Position numbers and translations under genes: made by a program
DNA from: Membranipora membranacea
Taxonomy: Eukaryota; Bryozoa; Gymnolaemata; Cheilostomatida; Membraniporidae
Direction of reading: 5' to 3'
Length of the DNA stretch: 64,000 bases
Assembly (NCBI GenBank): GCA_914767715.1
Contig: OU612071.1
Span: 620,001 to 684,000 of the forward strand
The notes under the pieces: generated by a model
What the model was told of the DNA's origin: nothing
Seen by the model: only the letters and a program-made list of their open reading frames with translations
Databases searched by the model: none
Shown: piece by piece, positions 1 through 14,467 of the stretch
Position numbering within the stretch: the stretch's first letter is position 1
Layout of the letters: the number at the start of each line of letters is the position of its first letter

Positions 1-270
1 TAGTGATATGGGGTTGAGTGCTGAACTAGTGCCAGCTCAGTGCTGTGTTGGTGCTGGGCCAGTGTCTGACTAGTGATGGGCTATTGCTGGATCGGTGATA
101 GGCTTATGACATGTCATTGCTTGTCTTACGCCAGCTCCATGCTGGTTTAGTGCCAGGTTAGTGCTGGTTCGGTGCTAGTTCAGTACTGAATCAGTGCTAG
201 GTTAGTACCATTTCAGTGCGGGGTCAGTGCGATGTCAGTGCGATATCAGTGATTAGTTGGTGCTGGGTTA
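1..270. repeat. degenerate ~10-11 bp minisatellite
   Basis: Divergent tandem copies of a motif close to CAGTGCTGGGTT fill the left edge of the window. They lie in the intron upstream of the first visible SEC16 exon, or beyond it; the left end is cut by the window. No coding sequence is seen here. Confidence 0.6.
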
Positions 271-357
271 TTGCCTTGGCTGATTATTTGTACCTTTGTC
301 CTGTATACACTGTCTATATCTGATTCTCTCTTTTCTCTCTCCCTGTGATGTTTACAG

Positions 358-441
358 CTTACAATTATCAGATGAACTCTCAATCTTACTTTAATCAGGG
401 ATATTATCCTCCTACTCAATATCCCTCCTCCGAATATAACG
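358..441 (+). CDS. SEC16: SEC16 exon (first visible)
   Basis: Acceptor TTTACAG ends at 357, donor GTACGT starts at 442, phase 1 to 1. It encodes a Tyr/Gln/Asn-rich stretch containing YNYQMNSQSYFNQGYYPP. A copied donor lies 21 bp downstream at 463 and would add seven in-frame residues. An alternative is that the 463 site is the main donor. Confidence 0.65.
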
Positions 442-3400
442 GTACGTCACCAGCCTATAACGGTACGTCATCGTCACTTAGGTTAGAACATCTAAAAAGC
501 CCATCTAAAGACACATGGTACCTAATCTGGTGTTAGGAGAAACAAAGTACATTCTCTGGTGTTAGAGGCAACAAAGTACCTTCTCTAGTCTCAGTATTAT
601 ATTCTATTATTAAGTGACCGATTGTCTCCATGTAATGACCAATAGCGAGTTCGTGATATCTGAGCTGATTTGGCGATAGTTTTTGGCGATAGTTTTTGGT
701 GTGTCCAGTATTACAATCCTTATTAGTGTGACGCTAGGGATCAACCTGACGCATTCAGTGCATGTCTTCCCGTAAGTCCCTCTTATGTTACCATCGGATT
801 ATAGGGTGAGAGTCTTATATATCATCAGATATCATAATATTATAAAATGTCTCGTTCTATATCTCGTGCTATAGAAAATTATGGCCAGACTCAGGATCCT
901 AACTCTACACAGCAGGCTCACAGTACGGAGGGTGGTTATACCCACCCTTATGAGAACACAGCTAACCCCTATGAGGATAATTCTGCTTTGTGGACCGGCG
1001 GAGCTTCTTATTATCCTGATATGCCTACAGACGGTAAGTGTGCAGTCTGTTACTTCAGACTGTTACTCCAGACTGCGTGTCAGTCTGCTACTTCAGACTC
1101 GGGGTAGACAATATGAGTATGATACAGGCTAACACTCAGTGTTGTTACATTCACAGCTAATGTATAAATTCAGTACTTACAATGATTACATACTGCTTAT
1201 CAGATACATTGTGATTATTACTATTATGTATATTCTAGGTGTGGGTATGGGTAGTCCGCCCGACCTCTTCAGTACTGGAACTCAGTCTGCTGAGAACTCA
1301 GCTACAAGTACAGAACTACAGGCTACAGGCCCCCTGCAGAACCAGCCTGATATGTTACCCCACTCAGCTAACCAACCACCTGATATGCTTCCGTCGTCCG
1401 GACAACAGGGAGAAACAAACCAATTAGAAGTCACTAGAGATTCAGTAAACCAATCAGAAGCTGAGGGGGGCGTGGCTAGCAGTGGCCCAGATATTTTATC
1501 TAATGGAGGCAATGTACTACATGACGATAGAGTCAGACCAGATATACTCGCTCCAGCTTCAGGGAACGAGCCCGAGATATCAGCCTCACTTTCACAAAAC
1601 TCTGCCCCTGGTAAGTGTAGAACTCTTCTCCTATTGAATGCTAACTACACTTAATTTGAATATAATCTCCACTCCTGGAGCTTATAAACTACGTCCTTGG
1701 TGCTTATAAACTACGCCCTTGGTGCTTATAAACTCCGCCATTTATGTGTAAACATTCTGTAGCCGGTGAGGTTTTAAGGTGTATGCTTTGTTAATGTACA
1801 CTAATAGTAAAACTCAGTTTTATTCAGACTTAGAGTTGTGGGTCCTCGTGTAGCTGTATCACAAAATTACTCGGTTTTGAATAACTAATAAAATTTCATT
1901 CTTATCGTTGTGAAGTAGAGTCCCTTCATCTGCACCTCTCGAGAAGTGAAGATACTATCCCATCAGACATTTGGATGGAGTGGAGCTGACTATAATTGAT
2001 TGAGTGGAGTTGACTGTAATTTATTTGATATTTGAAGCTGTAGGCGTAGATGGTCGAACTGGAGCTGTTGTACACAGCCCTACTGGTGCATTCGAGCCAG
2101 TCACAGGTAGCCGTCATAACAGCCAATCAGATTCAGTTAGAGGCGGAGTTAGTCGCAGTAGCAGCCTATCAGAATCAGATCCTTATACTCATCATCCTCC
2201 TCCCTCTCACCCTGCTAATAGTATGTTATACGTAACGTCATCCATAACATAGGGATATCAATGTAGAGTATATTCCAAATAACATCTGTACATGACTAGG
2301 TAGCGGGTTCTATATCGAGTAGTATTTCAGTCTACGAGAGGCCCCAAGGCATTGCAGTAATAACGGCAGAGCACAGGCTATACATAAACAGTATATGATA
2401 TCTGGTGTGGTCTGTGAGTTCCTATAATGATAATCATGTTATAATCTTACTGTGTAAATTTTAGGACCCGCCTACATCCATTCATTAGGTGAGATATTTT
2501 TCTGGGAAGCTCCACCCCCTCATTATATATATATATATGGTTAGCACCTCCTGATGAGGCATTATATGGTTAACTTCGGCTCCTGATGAGATTTGTGTAT
2601 GGTTAGGGCCGGAAATGTATCAGTTTATAAGCCTCAATTAAAATGTGTTAATAACTATTTTATTGTGTGACAATGTGACGACATTGAGTCTTGATAGAAG
2701 CCATATAACTCCTCCCATATTTAAATCTGTGACAGAATGCCAATCTTACTCTGATTTACACATAGTCTTATTATGATCTAAGGTTGTCTTCTGCTGTTTT
2801 TCCAACCGGGACAAATATTTGCGCTTTTATATTCCAAGCTTTACTGTTTCAATACTTTCAAATCGCTTTCACCAAAGCGATCCCCAGGTTTGCTAAGCTT
2901 CCCTTGCATGGATAGCTTTTCATCTCCGTTCAGTCTAATATTTAGTGATGGTTTCGGGATTGTTTCGGAAGTTGTCAATTTAGGTCTGTGAATGTATTTG
3001 GTTAAACGACGGCTTTAAAAATGAAGTTCAATATAAATTCTTTTGATGGACAATTTAATATAACTATTGTTTATACTTCAGCTGGTGCTACAGTCAACCC
3101 CTTATGGGAGGCTCCAGATACACTGCCTGTGGTACAGTTACAGCCTGTAAGCTCCGCCTCTTTAATGATGTCATCAGCCGGAGACACACCCCTTCCTGTA
3201 CAAGTACTACCAACAAATCAGCTGATACAGGTACAGATAAAAGGACTCCTTATTTTCTCATCTGTTTATTATCTATTATCATACCTGAGATAATCTCAAC
3301 ACTCTGCCCTGGAACCCCCACATCCCACCATGTTACCCCTACATCCCACCCTGTTACCCCCACATCCCACCCTGTTACCCCCACACTCTGCCCTGGAACC

Positions 3401-6400
3401 CCCACATCCCACCCTGTTACCCCCACACTCTGCCCTGGAACCCCCACATCCCACCCTGTTACCCCCACACTCTGCCCTGGAACCCCCACATCCCACCCTG
3501 TTACCCCCACAGTCTGCCCTCCAACCCCCACATCCCGTCCGGTATACTCACATGTTAATCATGTATTAGATATGATCCTAATGTTTACAGATTTATAACG
3601 TTACGTACATGATTACAATTTGTCTTCTCATGCTCAGCATGTCTAATTCTTTGTTATAGGCTAACTCATATGGAGGCTTCCCATTGGCCAGTTCAGCATT
3701 CACAGCACCGAACAGTGAGGCTCATAATACATCATCAGCTCCTCCCACTGATAACCTTCACATTGCCTCAGCTCCTCACAGTACAGCAGCTGTGCCACTG
3801 TCTGGTTCTGAAGCTATGACTCAAAGCTCTGAACCTGTTATGCATAACCGGGCAACAAATCAGGTAAGTGGAACCTGTAGAATGTGTAAAAGTCAAAGTA
3901 TATGACTGGTTTTTCTCTCTTTTCTCTCATATGTGTTACCAAGTCATCTATTTAATCTAAGCTCATACTTTAAGTGATCCAAGTGTACATGTCAAGGCTA
4001 GCTTTGTTCATCATGCTCTGGGTAGGATAAAGGCTTTATATAGTATTGGTGTGTGACTTTTGTTTAGATGGTTAAGTAAACCCCTTTGCTTTGAATGCAT
4101 ACCCACAGTGCACTTGCAGAGACAAAGTGATTTATCTCCCTCGTTTAGATAACAGCTGGTATGAGTGCCCTGACTGTCACGTCTCAGGCGGCTGTCACTA
4201 CGGAGACACACATAGAGGAGACACACAGACAGACATCAGAGATAGGAGGTCATGACCCCGCTGTATCAGCTGATCTAACATCTAATACTGATATAACACC
4301 TGCAGATATGAGTCAGCCTCTGTCCGCTCCGACTCACCCTATATCTGTATATAATAATGTAAGTGAGAACATAAGACAACTCCTATGTCTATATATGATG
4401 ATGTCATAGATAATAAAATGAGATAAGATAACTCCCCATTTGTGTATATATATTATATATATAAATATATAATTGAATAGATAAGATAACTCCCCATATA
4501 TATAAACCTGACAATCTTCAGGAACCTTTTTGTTACTCTGATATCTCCTCATGTGTCCTCTCCAATCTAAATATGACATGACGTCATCACCTAGTAGAGA
4601 ATTTAGACTGTATTTACCTGTGTAAGTATGTGACTAAGACCAGATTATATACTAACTCTACTTACTCAGTCCGCACACAACAATATTATTACTTGTGTTA
4701 TTATCTCAGGCTGTAAGTTCAGCACCTCTGCATCCCCCTGCTGCTGCTGCGGCAGCGGCTGTATACGCTCCTGTAGTATCTACCCCTGATGTATCCGCTC
4801 CTCCACAACAGCAGACAGCAGCAGCTGTCACCCAGCTCAGTACACAAGCACCTGCTACTGCTGGTCACATGGGACAGCCACTACCACAAACCGGCTCTAA
4901 TGTGGTAAATATTTTTGTCCACTGATTACATCATGCAATATGTCACAGTGCCAGTAATAAGTCTAAATGACCTATTTATATTTCATCATTAGAAACAGAT
5001 TGTAGATTGGTGAAATACTCAGGAATTCCAGCAGAGATAACTTGACTTGATTGGTGGCTTTGGTGCTGAGATACATTATATGTTAGATATAATTGTTAAT
5101 ATGACTCCATAATATAAGACCTAAGCTATATTCGCTCCAAACCAAATATTACATAATAATGAGACGATTGATATAATAAGAATAGTTATAGTAATCATCA
5201 TGTTATAGTAATCATCATGTTATAGTAATCATCATGTTATAGTAATCATCATGTTATAGTAATCATCATGTTATAGTAATCATCATGTTATAGTAATCAT
5301 CATGTTATAGTAATCATCATGTTATAGTAATCATCATGTTATAGTAATCATCATGTTATAGTAATCATCATGTTATAGTAATCATCATGTTATAGTAATC
5401 ATCATGTTATAGTAATCATCATGTTATAGTAATCATCATGTTATAGTAATCATCATGTTATAGTAATCATCATGTTATAGTAATCATCATGTTATAGTAA
5501 TCATCATGTTATAGTAATCATCATGTTATAGTAATCATCATGTTATAGTAATCATCATGTTATAGTAATCATCATGTTATAGTAATCATCATGTTATAGT
5601 AATCATCATGTTATAGTAATCATCATGTTTTAGTAATCATCATGTTATAGTAATCATCATGTTATAGTAATCATCATGTTATAGTAATCATCATGTTTTA
5701 GTAATCATCATGTTATAGTAATCATCATGTTATAGTAATCATCATGTTATAGTAATCATCATGTTATAGTAATCATCATGTTATAGTAATCATCATGTTT
5801 TAGTAATCATCATGTTATAGTAATCATCATGTTATAGTAATCATCATGTTATAGTAATCATCATGTTATAGTAATCATCATGTTTTAGTAATCATCATGT
5901 TATAGTAATCATCATGTTATAGTAATCATCATGTTATAGTAATCATCATGTTTTAGTAATCATCATGTTATAGTAATCATCATGTTATAGTAATCATCAT
6001 GTTATAGTAATCATCATGTTATAGTAATCATCATGTTATAGTAATCATCATGTTTTAGTAATCATCATGTTATAGTAATCATCATGTTATAGTAATCATC
6101 ATGTTATAGTAATCATCATGTTTTAGTAATCATCATGTTATAGTAATCATCATGTTATAGTAATCATCATGTTATAGTAATCATCATGTTATAGTAATCA
6201 TCATGTTATAGTAATCATCATGTTATAGTAATCATCATGTTTTAGTAATCATCATGTTATAGTAATCATCATGTTATAGTAATCATCATGTTATAGTAAT
6301 CATCATGTTATAGTAATCATCATGTTATAGTAATCATCATGTTATAGTAATTATAAAACTCATAATAAAACTTGTAGTAATAAAACTTGTAGTAATAACA

Positions 6401-9400
6401 GTTATTGAGTTTGTCACATTGTGTTTATATATACTCCTCTAGCCACAGCAGCCATTATCAGTTCAGCCTGTGGTCCCAGTCGGTGCACAGCAGCCTCAGT
6501 TAGGGACAGTACCCGTTGCACCCATCTCTTCAGCTGCCGGTGCCGCTGTAGGACAACAGGCTATGGGTCAGCTTCCTGCACATCAACAGTTTATGCAGCA
6601 ACCAGTAAGTAGTCTGTCTGTACGTATGTCTGTCTGTATGTCTGTATACAGTATGTAATCTGTGTCATATCTAATACAATTATTTATAATCACTATATGC
6701 CTATTTTAGATGATGGGTGGCTATCCTCCAGCCTCACCGGGTGGTGCACAGCCTGCTCCATATAACCCGGCAGTACCAGGCTCTCACATGTATCCCCAAC
6801 ATCAGCAGCCCGGAGCAGCAGCAGCAGGGTACTACCCCTCGCCATACGCTCAGCCTCCAGTGCAGCCCGGGGGCTACCCAGGAGCGTACCCAGGAGCGTA
6901 CCCAGGGGGTTATCCTGCACAACAGCCGCATATGATGAGACCAGCTTCACCTTACGGTAAGTCACTCTGAGTCAGACCCTCTGTGTAAGTCACTCTGAGG
7001 CAGACCCTCTGAGAAAGTCCCTCCGTGAAAGTCCCTCTGTGTAAGTCCCTCTGTGTAAGTCCCTCTGTGTAAGTCCCTCTGTGTAAGTCCCTCTGTGTAA
7101 GTCCCTCTGTGTAAGTCCCTTTGTGTAAGTCCCTTTGTGTAAGACACTGTGTGTAAGTCCCTCTGTGTAAGACACTGTGTATAAGTCCCTCTGTGTAAGT
7201 CCCTCTGTGTAAGTCCCTCTGTGTAAGACACTGTGTGTAAGATGTGATAATCTATGTAATTACTCAGACTCATGTAGTAAGTCTTATATATTTATATCTC
7301 TGCAGCTCCCGTTCAGCAGCAGCCTCATTATCAGCAGCAGCAAGCCGGTATCAGGTATCCCACAATGCCTCATCAGTATCAGCATCAGCAGCCACCAGGT
7401 GGCGCTGCACTGTATCAGCCAGCACCAGGGGGAGCTGCTCCACTAGATGCTCATACACAGAACAGACTAAATATGATGAAAGGATTCAAACCTCTAACCC
7501 AACAACAGGTTAGGACTGTGCTCTGATGTCATATCCTGTTTTTCTTTGAGGAATTACAAGAAACTTAGTTTGAAGTTGTTACTAAGAGATTGGAGATTAT
7601 TTGTTGTTACTGGATCCAATGCTGAATACCTAAAACTCTGCTTTGTACGTTTACTAACAGTATTTATATGTTGATGATTTATTCAAGGTAGATTTTAATT
7701 CTTAAGTTGGATTTGATTTCTAGTTGGATGTGCAGCTAATTTATAGCTCACCTCGTGACGATCAACCACCCCCAATCTCATCCACCCTTAATCAAACATT
7801 ATCTGTACACCCCTCATACTACCCACAGTACCATAGTACTTCCTCTGTGACTCACTGCGGGCGGTTTCCTATTCCCCCACGCCCATCGTTACAGAACACT
7901 ATCCACCCACCTTCTAAGGCAAAACATCAGAGACACAACAACACCTCCCTCCAGCCGGTAAAACTACTCCATAAACTGTCAAACCTCGTCATAAAGTCAC
8001 CAGGCTTATTATAAATGAATGTGACAGAGAGGTTACACGTTTGAAATGGTTCATAAGTGATTTATAGTGTTTGGCGACTTGTAAGAGTGAAAAAGATTTT
8101 TTATTGAAATCACAGCATATAACTTGAAGTGACTTTATAGTGAGGATTTACAGTATATACTGCCCTCCCCGGCTAGTGTTTACTGTTATATCATACCTCC
8201 TAAAGTTATTTTATCACGCTTCAGTGCTCCGACGTTATGTCACGCTTCATTGCTCCGGCGTAACGTCACGCTTCATTGCTCCGACTTACTGTCACGCTTC
8301 AGCTACACCATCATGCTGTCGTCACGCTTCAGTGCTCAGTGCTTCAGTGCTCAGACTTACTGCGTTCTGCTCTGATATGAGACAGATACGTATGTTGTCT
8401 AGTTTACCGTCTTCCCTGCAGATAATACCAATCAATAATATCAATAATAAGTAAATCACCTATTCATCATTTCGTAGGTAATATTTATCGGATTCATATT
8501 CCATGTTTTGAATATTATACAGTTATCTGCACATCAGCAGTCATACAGGGGCGTACCCGCTGCAGCAGCAGGGGGTGTTAGAGCTGGAGGTGGGCCTGTG
8601 ATTGGTCAGCATATGTACAGTGGTGGAGAGAGGATGAGTACCCCCCGAAGTCACCACCATCATCACCGAGCCGCCTCCCCCTCCGGCTACAGACAAGACG
8701 AGAGCTACTCACGTCAACATAACAGGTGAGCTCATCATCTGCACATGTTAGAAATACATCTCCATGTGATCTCCATGTGATCTCCATGTGATATAAACAC
8801 ATCACTGTGGTATCCCTGTGATATCCACGAGGATACATCCTTCATTCTTTTCTGACCACTTTATACAAGCATTGCACGAAGTTTTAGATTGGCATGTCAG
8901 CTTGATACCAGCCAGTTAATATTGTCATAATTATTATCATAGCTGTTGTGTATCGTTCGTAATCGTTCGTAATCGTTTATTCTACATTCTGTTATCATGG
9001 AGATGATAAAAATTGAATATTTGCAAAAAAAATAAGAGTTTTGATGAGACTAAAAATATCACTCTACATACACAAATCTGTTGTTATAAAATGGCATGAA
9101 AAATTGAAAAAAGCTGTTTTGCTGCTTCGTTGTGCGACATCTCTTAGGCAAATATTGATATGATGCGCGAGAGGATGTTCGTTGGCTAGTGTCTAAAATA
9201 ATTCGATAGTGATGTGGATGGGTTGCATTGTGTAAAATCTTACTAAAATGGGCTGAGGCTAGATGAAACAAAAAGTCATTGAGTAGTGGGATATCTAGTG
9301 ATTCAAGCCTTTCTTCGTAGTTAAACTCAGGTAAAATTATTCTAGTTGCATATCTTTGTATGTATGTCACTATTATGGCTGTTATGGGATGTGATTGACT

Positions 9401-12400
9401 CTTAGACGTTGCAGAAGTGTGAGAAGTTTAGATATCACCTCTATATTATTCCATATATAGTGATTTTTGAGCTCCTTATTATTATTATACCATTAAGTAA
9501 TGACGTTGTGTTATAAATATTCAGGAGAGGATCATTCTCGAGTACAGGGGGGAGACGTTCTGCTAATCTGTTTGATTCGTCTAATAACTCAGTGATATCA
9601 GCAGGGTATAAATCTCTCCTCTATATAACTATAAGATTTATAACCTGAACAGCTGCTGCTGAACTCTCTCACTGACTACTAAGCTTTCACTTAGTTAGTG
9701 TGTGTGTGTGATACTCACCAAACACTCATCAAACACTTACTGTGTTAGTGTTTGATATAAAACACTCACCAAACACTGACTTAGCTTTCACTGAGAATGT
9801 TGGACTAAAAGCTCACACTGAGCAAGTGTGTGTGATACTCACCAAACACTCACAAAACACTTACTAAACACTTACTGAGTGTGTGTGCGATACTAAACAC
9901 TCATTGTGTTAGTGTTTAATACCAAACACTTACTGCCTTAGTGTGTAGTACCAAACACTTACTGAGTTAGCTGTTTGTTGAATCACTCACTAGGCTTTCT
10001 GAATAACCTCGCCCTTCTTTCAGCTTGTCTTTAGTATGAGGCAGTAGATATATAATAATGGTTTCTGTTTTTCTTACCGCTTCATTATTGCCACAGCTTA
10101 TTTGGCTCAAAATTCAAACTTGACATTGAAAAGCTCTAGCTCCAGTAAATGCCTGCATGCATATTTACGGGTTTGGGTTATATTTACATAAGTAGATCTG
10201 CTGCAGCTTGTTAGCGCTGTTTATTTATGGGGATTTCCCACAGACCAATCATATCACTGTACCTACTGTTTAGCCTGTTTCTTGTGAACTGAATATTTGG
10301 TTAACTCCGCCCCCTCTCCTTTCTCTTAGCTCCCCCCTCCTGAGTGCTCACACTACACTCTCAGTGATATGAACCCATCAATCCGCTCTTCTTGTTGTGT
10401 TTAATGACTTTAGTTTAGACACTTTGTGCCTGTCACCGATTTATCCAGTATCACCGTAGTAATTTGTGATGGTGTTTCTTCCCTAAATTTGGGGCTACTT
10501 AGTCCCTCACTTTCATACACTCACGATATCCATTAATGACCTATATACTGTGAGGTGCCCCTGGATGGATGTGCATACCTAACTGAGATATAACAGGATA
10601 TAAACTCCTCCTCCGATTATCGCTTATTTTTGCTTGTTTTTCTGGTTTCCACTGGTCAGGTGACCTATAATGGCATGATGTTATTTGAATCGTATGATAC
10701 ACAAAGAAGTTATTTTATGGTAATAACCTGCAAACTATGAACTCCCATATATAAAACTGTAACACTATATCAGTGTATCACTTTAGTACATATATCTAAC
10801 TATAATATTTCCCCTTACAGTGGTGGATACAGACAGGATGATGTCGCGGGACGCCCGAGATCTCGTGATGCTTACGAGGATCGTAGATCTCGTGACGCTT
10901 ACGACGATCGTAGATATTATGATGGTAGATATCACAGTGGTGTAGATAGAAGGGGATACTCAGGTTACGCTCCTGCTGGGGGTTCTCGACCCTCCAGTAG
11001 ATCTGGGAGTCGCCCCTCTAGTCGTATGGGCAGTGCCGCCCCTGGTGAGTCTCGTATTGTGGATTCCTTATGGACATAAGATGTTATATGTACGCATGAT
11101 TACACTATACTTAGTATGTCTGTCTTTGAGATATGTGGATGTTAGGGGGGTCAAATCACCTCCCTCAATAATAAAACTGAGTACTTAGGAATGTTAGGCA
11201 TTGAGACACAGAGATTACACTATTAATATCTGTGTATCTCTGATAGTTAGAGCCTTAGGTTCATATTTATAACCTCCTCTATGATTTAACTCTATATCTT
11301 ATTATGTGTTCTGATTGGTTCAGACTGCGACTCTGAGATAGAGTTTCATCTAACAGCCAGTCCATCCAAAACTGGTTTTACCAATGCTGGATTTCCCAGT
11401 GTTGGTGTTCTCGGTGTTGGTTTTCCCAGTGCCGGTTTTCCCCAAGCTTGTAAGTGTGATTTATCCGACCTTCTCCGCATTAGGCATGTTAATATAGACC
11501 TGGCTATTAGGTAACTCTGGACATACTGTGGAGCAGATCATTATCTCTTGAATACACGCAACAACAAAACATGACATCATTCATGAGCTGATGACATCAT
11601 ACACGGCCCGATGACATCATAGTTGGCTCGATGACATCATACACGGCCCGATGACATAAAAACGGCCCGATGACATCATACATGGCCCGATGATATACAT
11701 AATGACATCATGCATAGAGAGCAAGAACCTTCTCTGATATAATATGCTATGATAAGATTGGGATGATGATATATTTATTAAGCTTGTTATATAATACACT
11801 GTGATGCTGTCTATCTCTCACATTAAACTAACACCTTAATTGTTCTGCTTCTCATACTGCATGTCAGTTATTATTTCTCTTCAGGCATGTTCCAATCAGA
11901 AGTAAACCCTTATATTATTAACCAATCAGATGGAAGCAGTTATCATCAAATTAACCAATCAGGTTTCTCTCCCAGACCACCCAGTAGGACAAGTAGCAGA
12001 CTTGAGTCTCATTATCAACAAAATCTGCAGCATTCACAACAAGGTAGATAAGTGATAGAACTTAGTGTATCCTGTATCCACATGGATCATGTATCCTCAT
12101 GCGTCCTGTATCTAGAATGACTGTGTCCAGACAAGACTTTGATGTTATCATGATCTTCACCTGAAAAGGACAGCCTAATGATTGAGAGCAGTTAACAAGA
12201 CAATCATATACATGGCTCTGATTGTATGTTTGGGTTTTTGTATCGAGTGTAAAATCCTGCTGGGCCGAAACACAAAAGAGATAGGGCAATAGAAACTGTA
12301 GAAGCATAGCTTTAGTTAAATTATCGCCACCATCGCCAAGAGGGACATAAGAGTATTATTTTGGTTTTACCAGTCTGATAATTGAGTTGGCTGATCACAG

Positions 12401-14432
12401 ACTAGAAATGTGTAATTCTGTATACATGTTAGGGTAGAGAAGGCCCATGACTTGAGGATCTCATTCTACAGAGGAAAAGTCAACGGGACTATAGAACCTA
12501 ATCTAGCCTCAGCTTATCAGCTAGTATTGGCTCCATGAGTCTCTAATAATTCTCCTCCGGCTATAAATGTTTGATTATTCCTCAAATAACTTCATAACAC
12601 TCATATAAATTTACTGGGATTTGAGTTCTTATCCCATGGATCTGATTATAACAATGGCGGTGAATGTTTAGAGCTCACAGATTGGTATTTAAGGTCCCTA
12701 TCAGTTCTCATTGTAAGCTTTAACTCTGGTGGTATCAGATAATAATCCGCCCTGAAGCTGTACTACTCCATGATCAATCTGTACTCTCTTATATAGACTC
12801 AGATTCTAGCTCTGATGAGTCGTCGGGACCTGCGGAGCCGAGTCGTATGACCCCCGCTAAGTTTCCTCTGCCCCACACTATACCTAGATTTCTGTCTAAT
12901 GGTGACACATTAGAAGTTCAGCCTAACTCTCCAGAGGACGGACAGCCAGCTACTCTCTGTGTGGTGAGGAGAGAAAAAAGGGACGCTGATAGTCTACTCA
13001 GATTCCCTGGTCCACTCGTAAAGTAAGTGTGTGTATCCACTAGTACAGTATATGTGTATGTCTGTGTGTGTGTGCACTAGTACAGTATATGTGTATGTCT
13101 GTGTGTGCACTAGTATAGTAAGTCTGAATGTAAGTGTATCCACTAGTACAGTATATGTGTATGTCTGTGTGTGCACTAGTATAGTAAGTCTGAATGTAAG
13201 TGTATCCACTAGTACAGTATATGTGTATGTCTGTGTGTGCACTAGTATAGTAAGTCTGAATGTAAGTGTACCCACTAGTACAGTATATGTGTATGTCTGT
13301 GTGTGCACTAGTATAGTAAGTCTGAATGTAAGTGTATCCACTAGTACAGTATATGTGTATGTCTGTGTGTGCACTAGTATAGTAAGTCTGAATGTAAGTG
13401 TATCCACTAGTACAGTATATGTGTATGTCTGTGTGTGCACTAGTATAGTAAGTCTGAATGTAAGTGTACCCACTAGTACAGTATATGTGTATGTCTGTGT
13501 GTGCACTAGTATAGTAAGTCTGAATGTAAGTGTATCCACTAGTACAGTATATGTGTATGTCTGTGTGTGCACTAGTATAGTAAGTCTGAATGTAAGTGTA
13601 TCCACTAGTACAGTATATGTGTATGTCTGTGTGTGCACTAGTATAGTAAGTCTGAATGTAAGTGTACCCACTAGTACAGTATATGTGTATGTCTGTGTGT
13701 GCACTAGTACAGTATATGTGTATGTCTGTGTGTGCACTAGTACAGTATATGTGTATGTCTGTGTGTGCACTAGTATAGTAAGTCTGAATGTAAGTGTACC
13801 CACTAGTACAGTATATGTGTATGTCTGTGTGTGCACTAGTACAGTATATGTGTATGTCTGTGTGTGCACTAGTATAGTAAGTCTGAATGTAAGTGTACCA
13901 ACTAGTACAGTATATGTGTATGTCTGTGTGTGCACTAGTATAGTAAGTCTGAATGTAAGTGTATCCACTAGTACAGTATATGTGTATGTCTGTGTGTGCA
14001 CTAGTATAGTAAGTCTGAATGTAAGTGTACCCACTAGTACAGTATATGTGTATGTCTGTGTGTGCACTAGTATAGTAAGTCTGAATGTAAGTGTACCAAC
14101 TCTATGATATACAGTGTAAGTCACTTAATTCCAACTCCAGGGGACTCAGAAATTTATTCTAATTATGAGTTGTTCTAATTACAATAATGCCAGCTCGCGG
14201 GGACTTTCAACGAATGTGGGGCGTTTTTCAGGGGTTTGACAACAGCAATTTCTATTTGTTGTATTGTGCAATGCAAGTGATAATGGAAATAAAACACTGA
14301 TGATTAGTGAACAGTAGTAACCACTGAATTGGATATGTGGGTTTGGTAGCTTTGTTTAAGAGCGTTAAATCCAGATATTGATCACTCCCTTTGTCTGCAT
14401 TGTCAACAACAAACATCTGAACAGGGAGTTCC

Positions 14433-14467
<35 letters not shown>

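Noticed and set aside
3104-3598. Mucin-like TPTSHPVTP reading frame
   Set aside because: It is the translation of a 21-bp intronic minisatellite in a frame that does not connect in phase to either SEC16 exon.
5186-6350. CRISPR-like direct repeats
   Set aside because: No spacers between units and a eukaryotic intron context; it is a minisatellite.
6962-7273. Minus-strand repeat protein (GLTQRDLHRGTYTE)
   Set aside because: Translation of the 14-bp donor array; no start context or homology.
12994-14124. Open frames of 358 (+) and 376 (-) codons
   Set aside because: They are created by a 33-bp repeat whose length is divisible by three; both strands are open over the same array, and it sits in a SEC16 intron.
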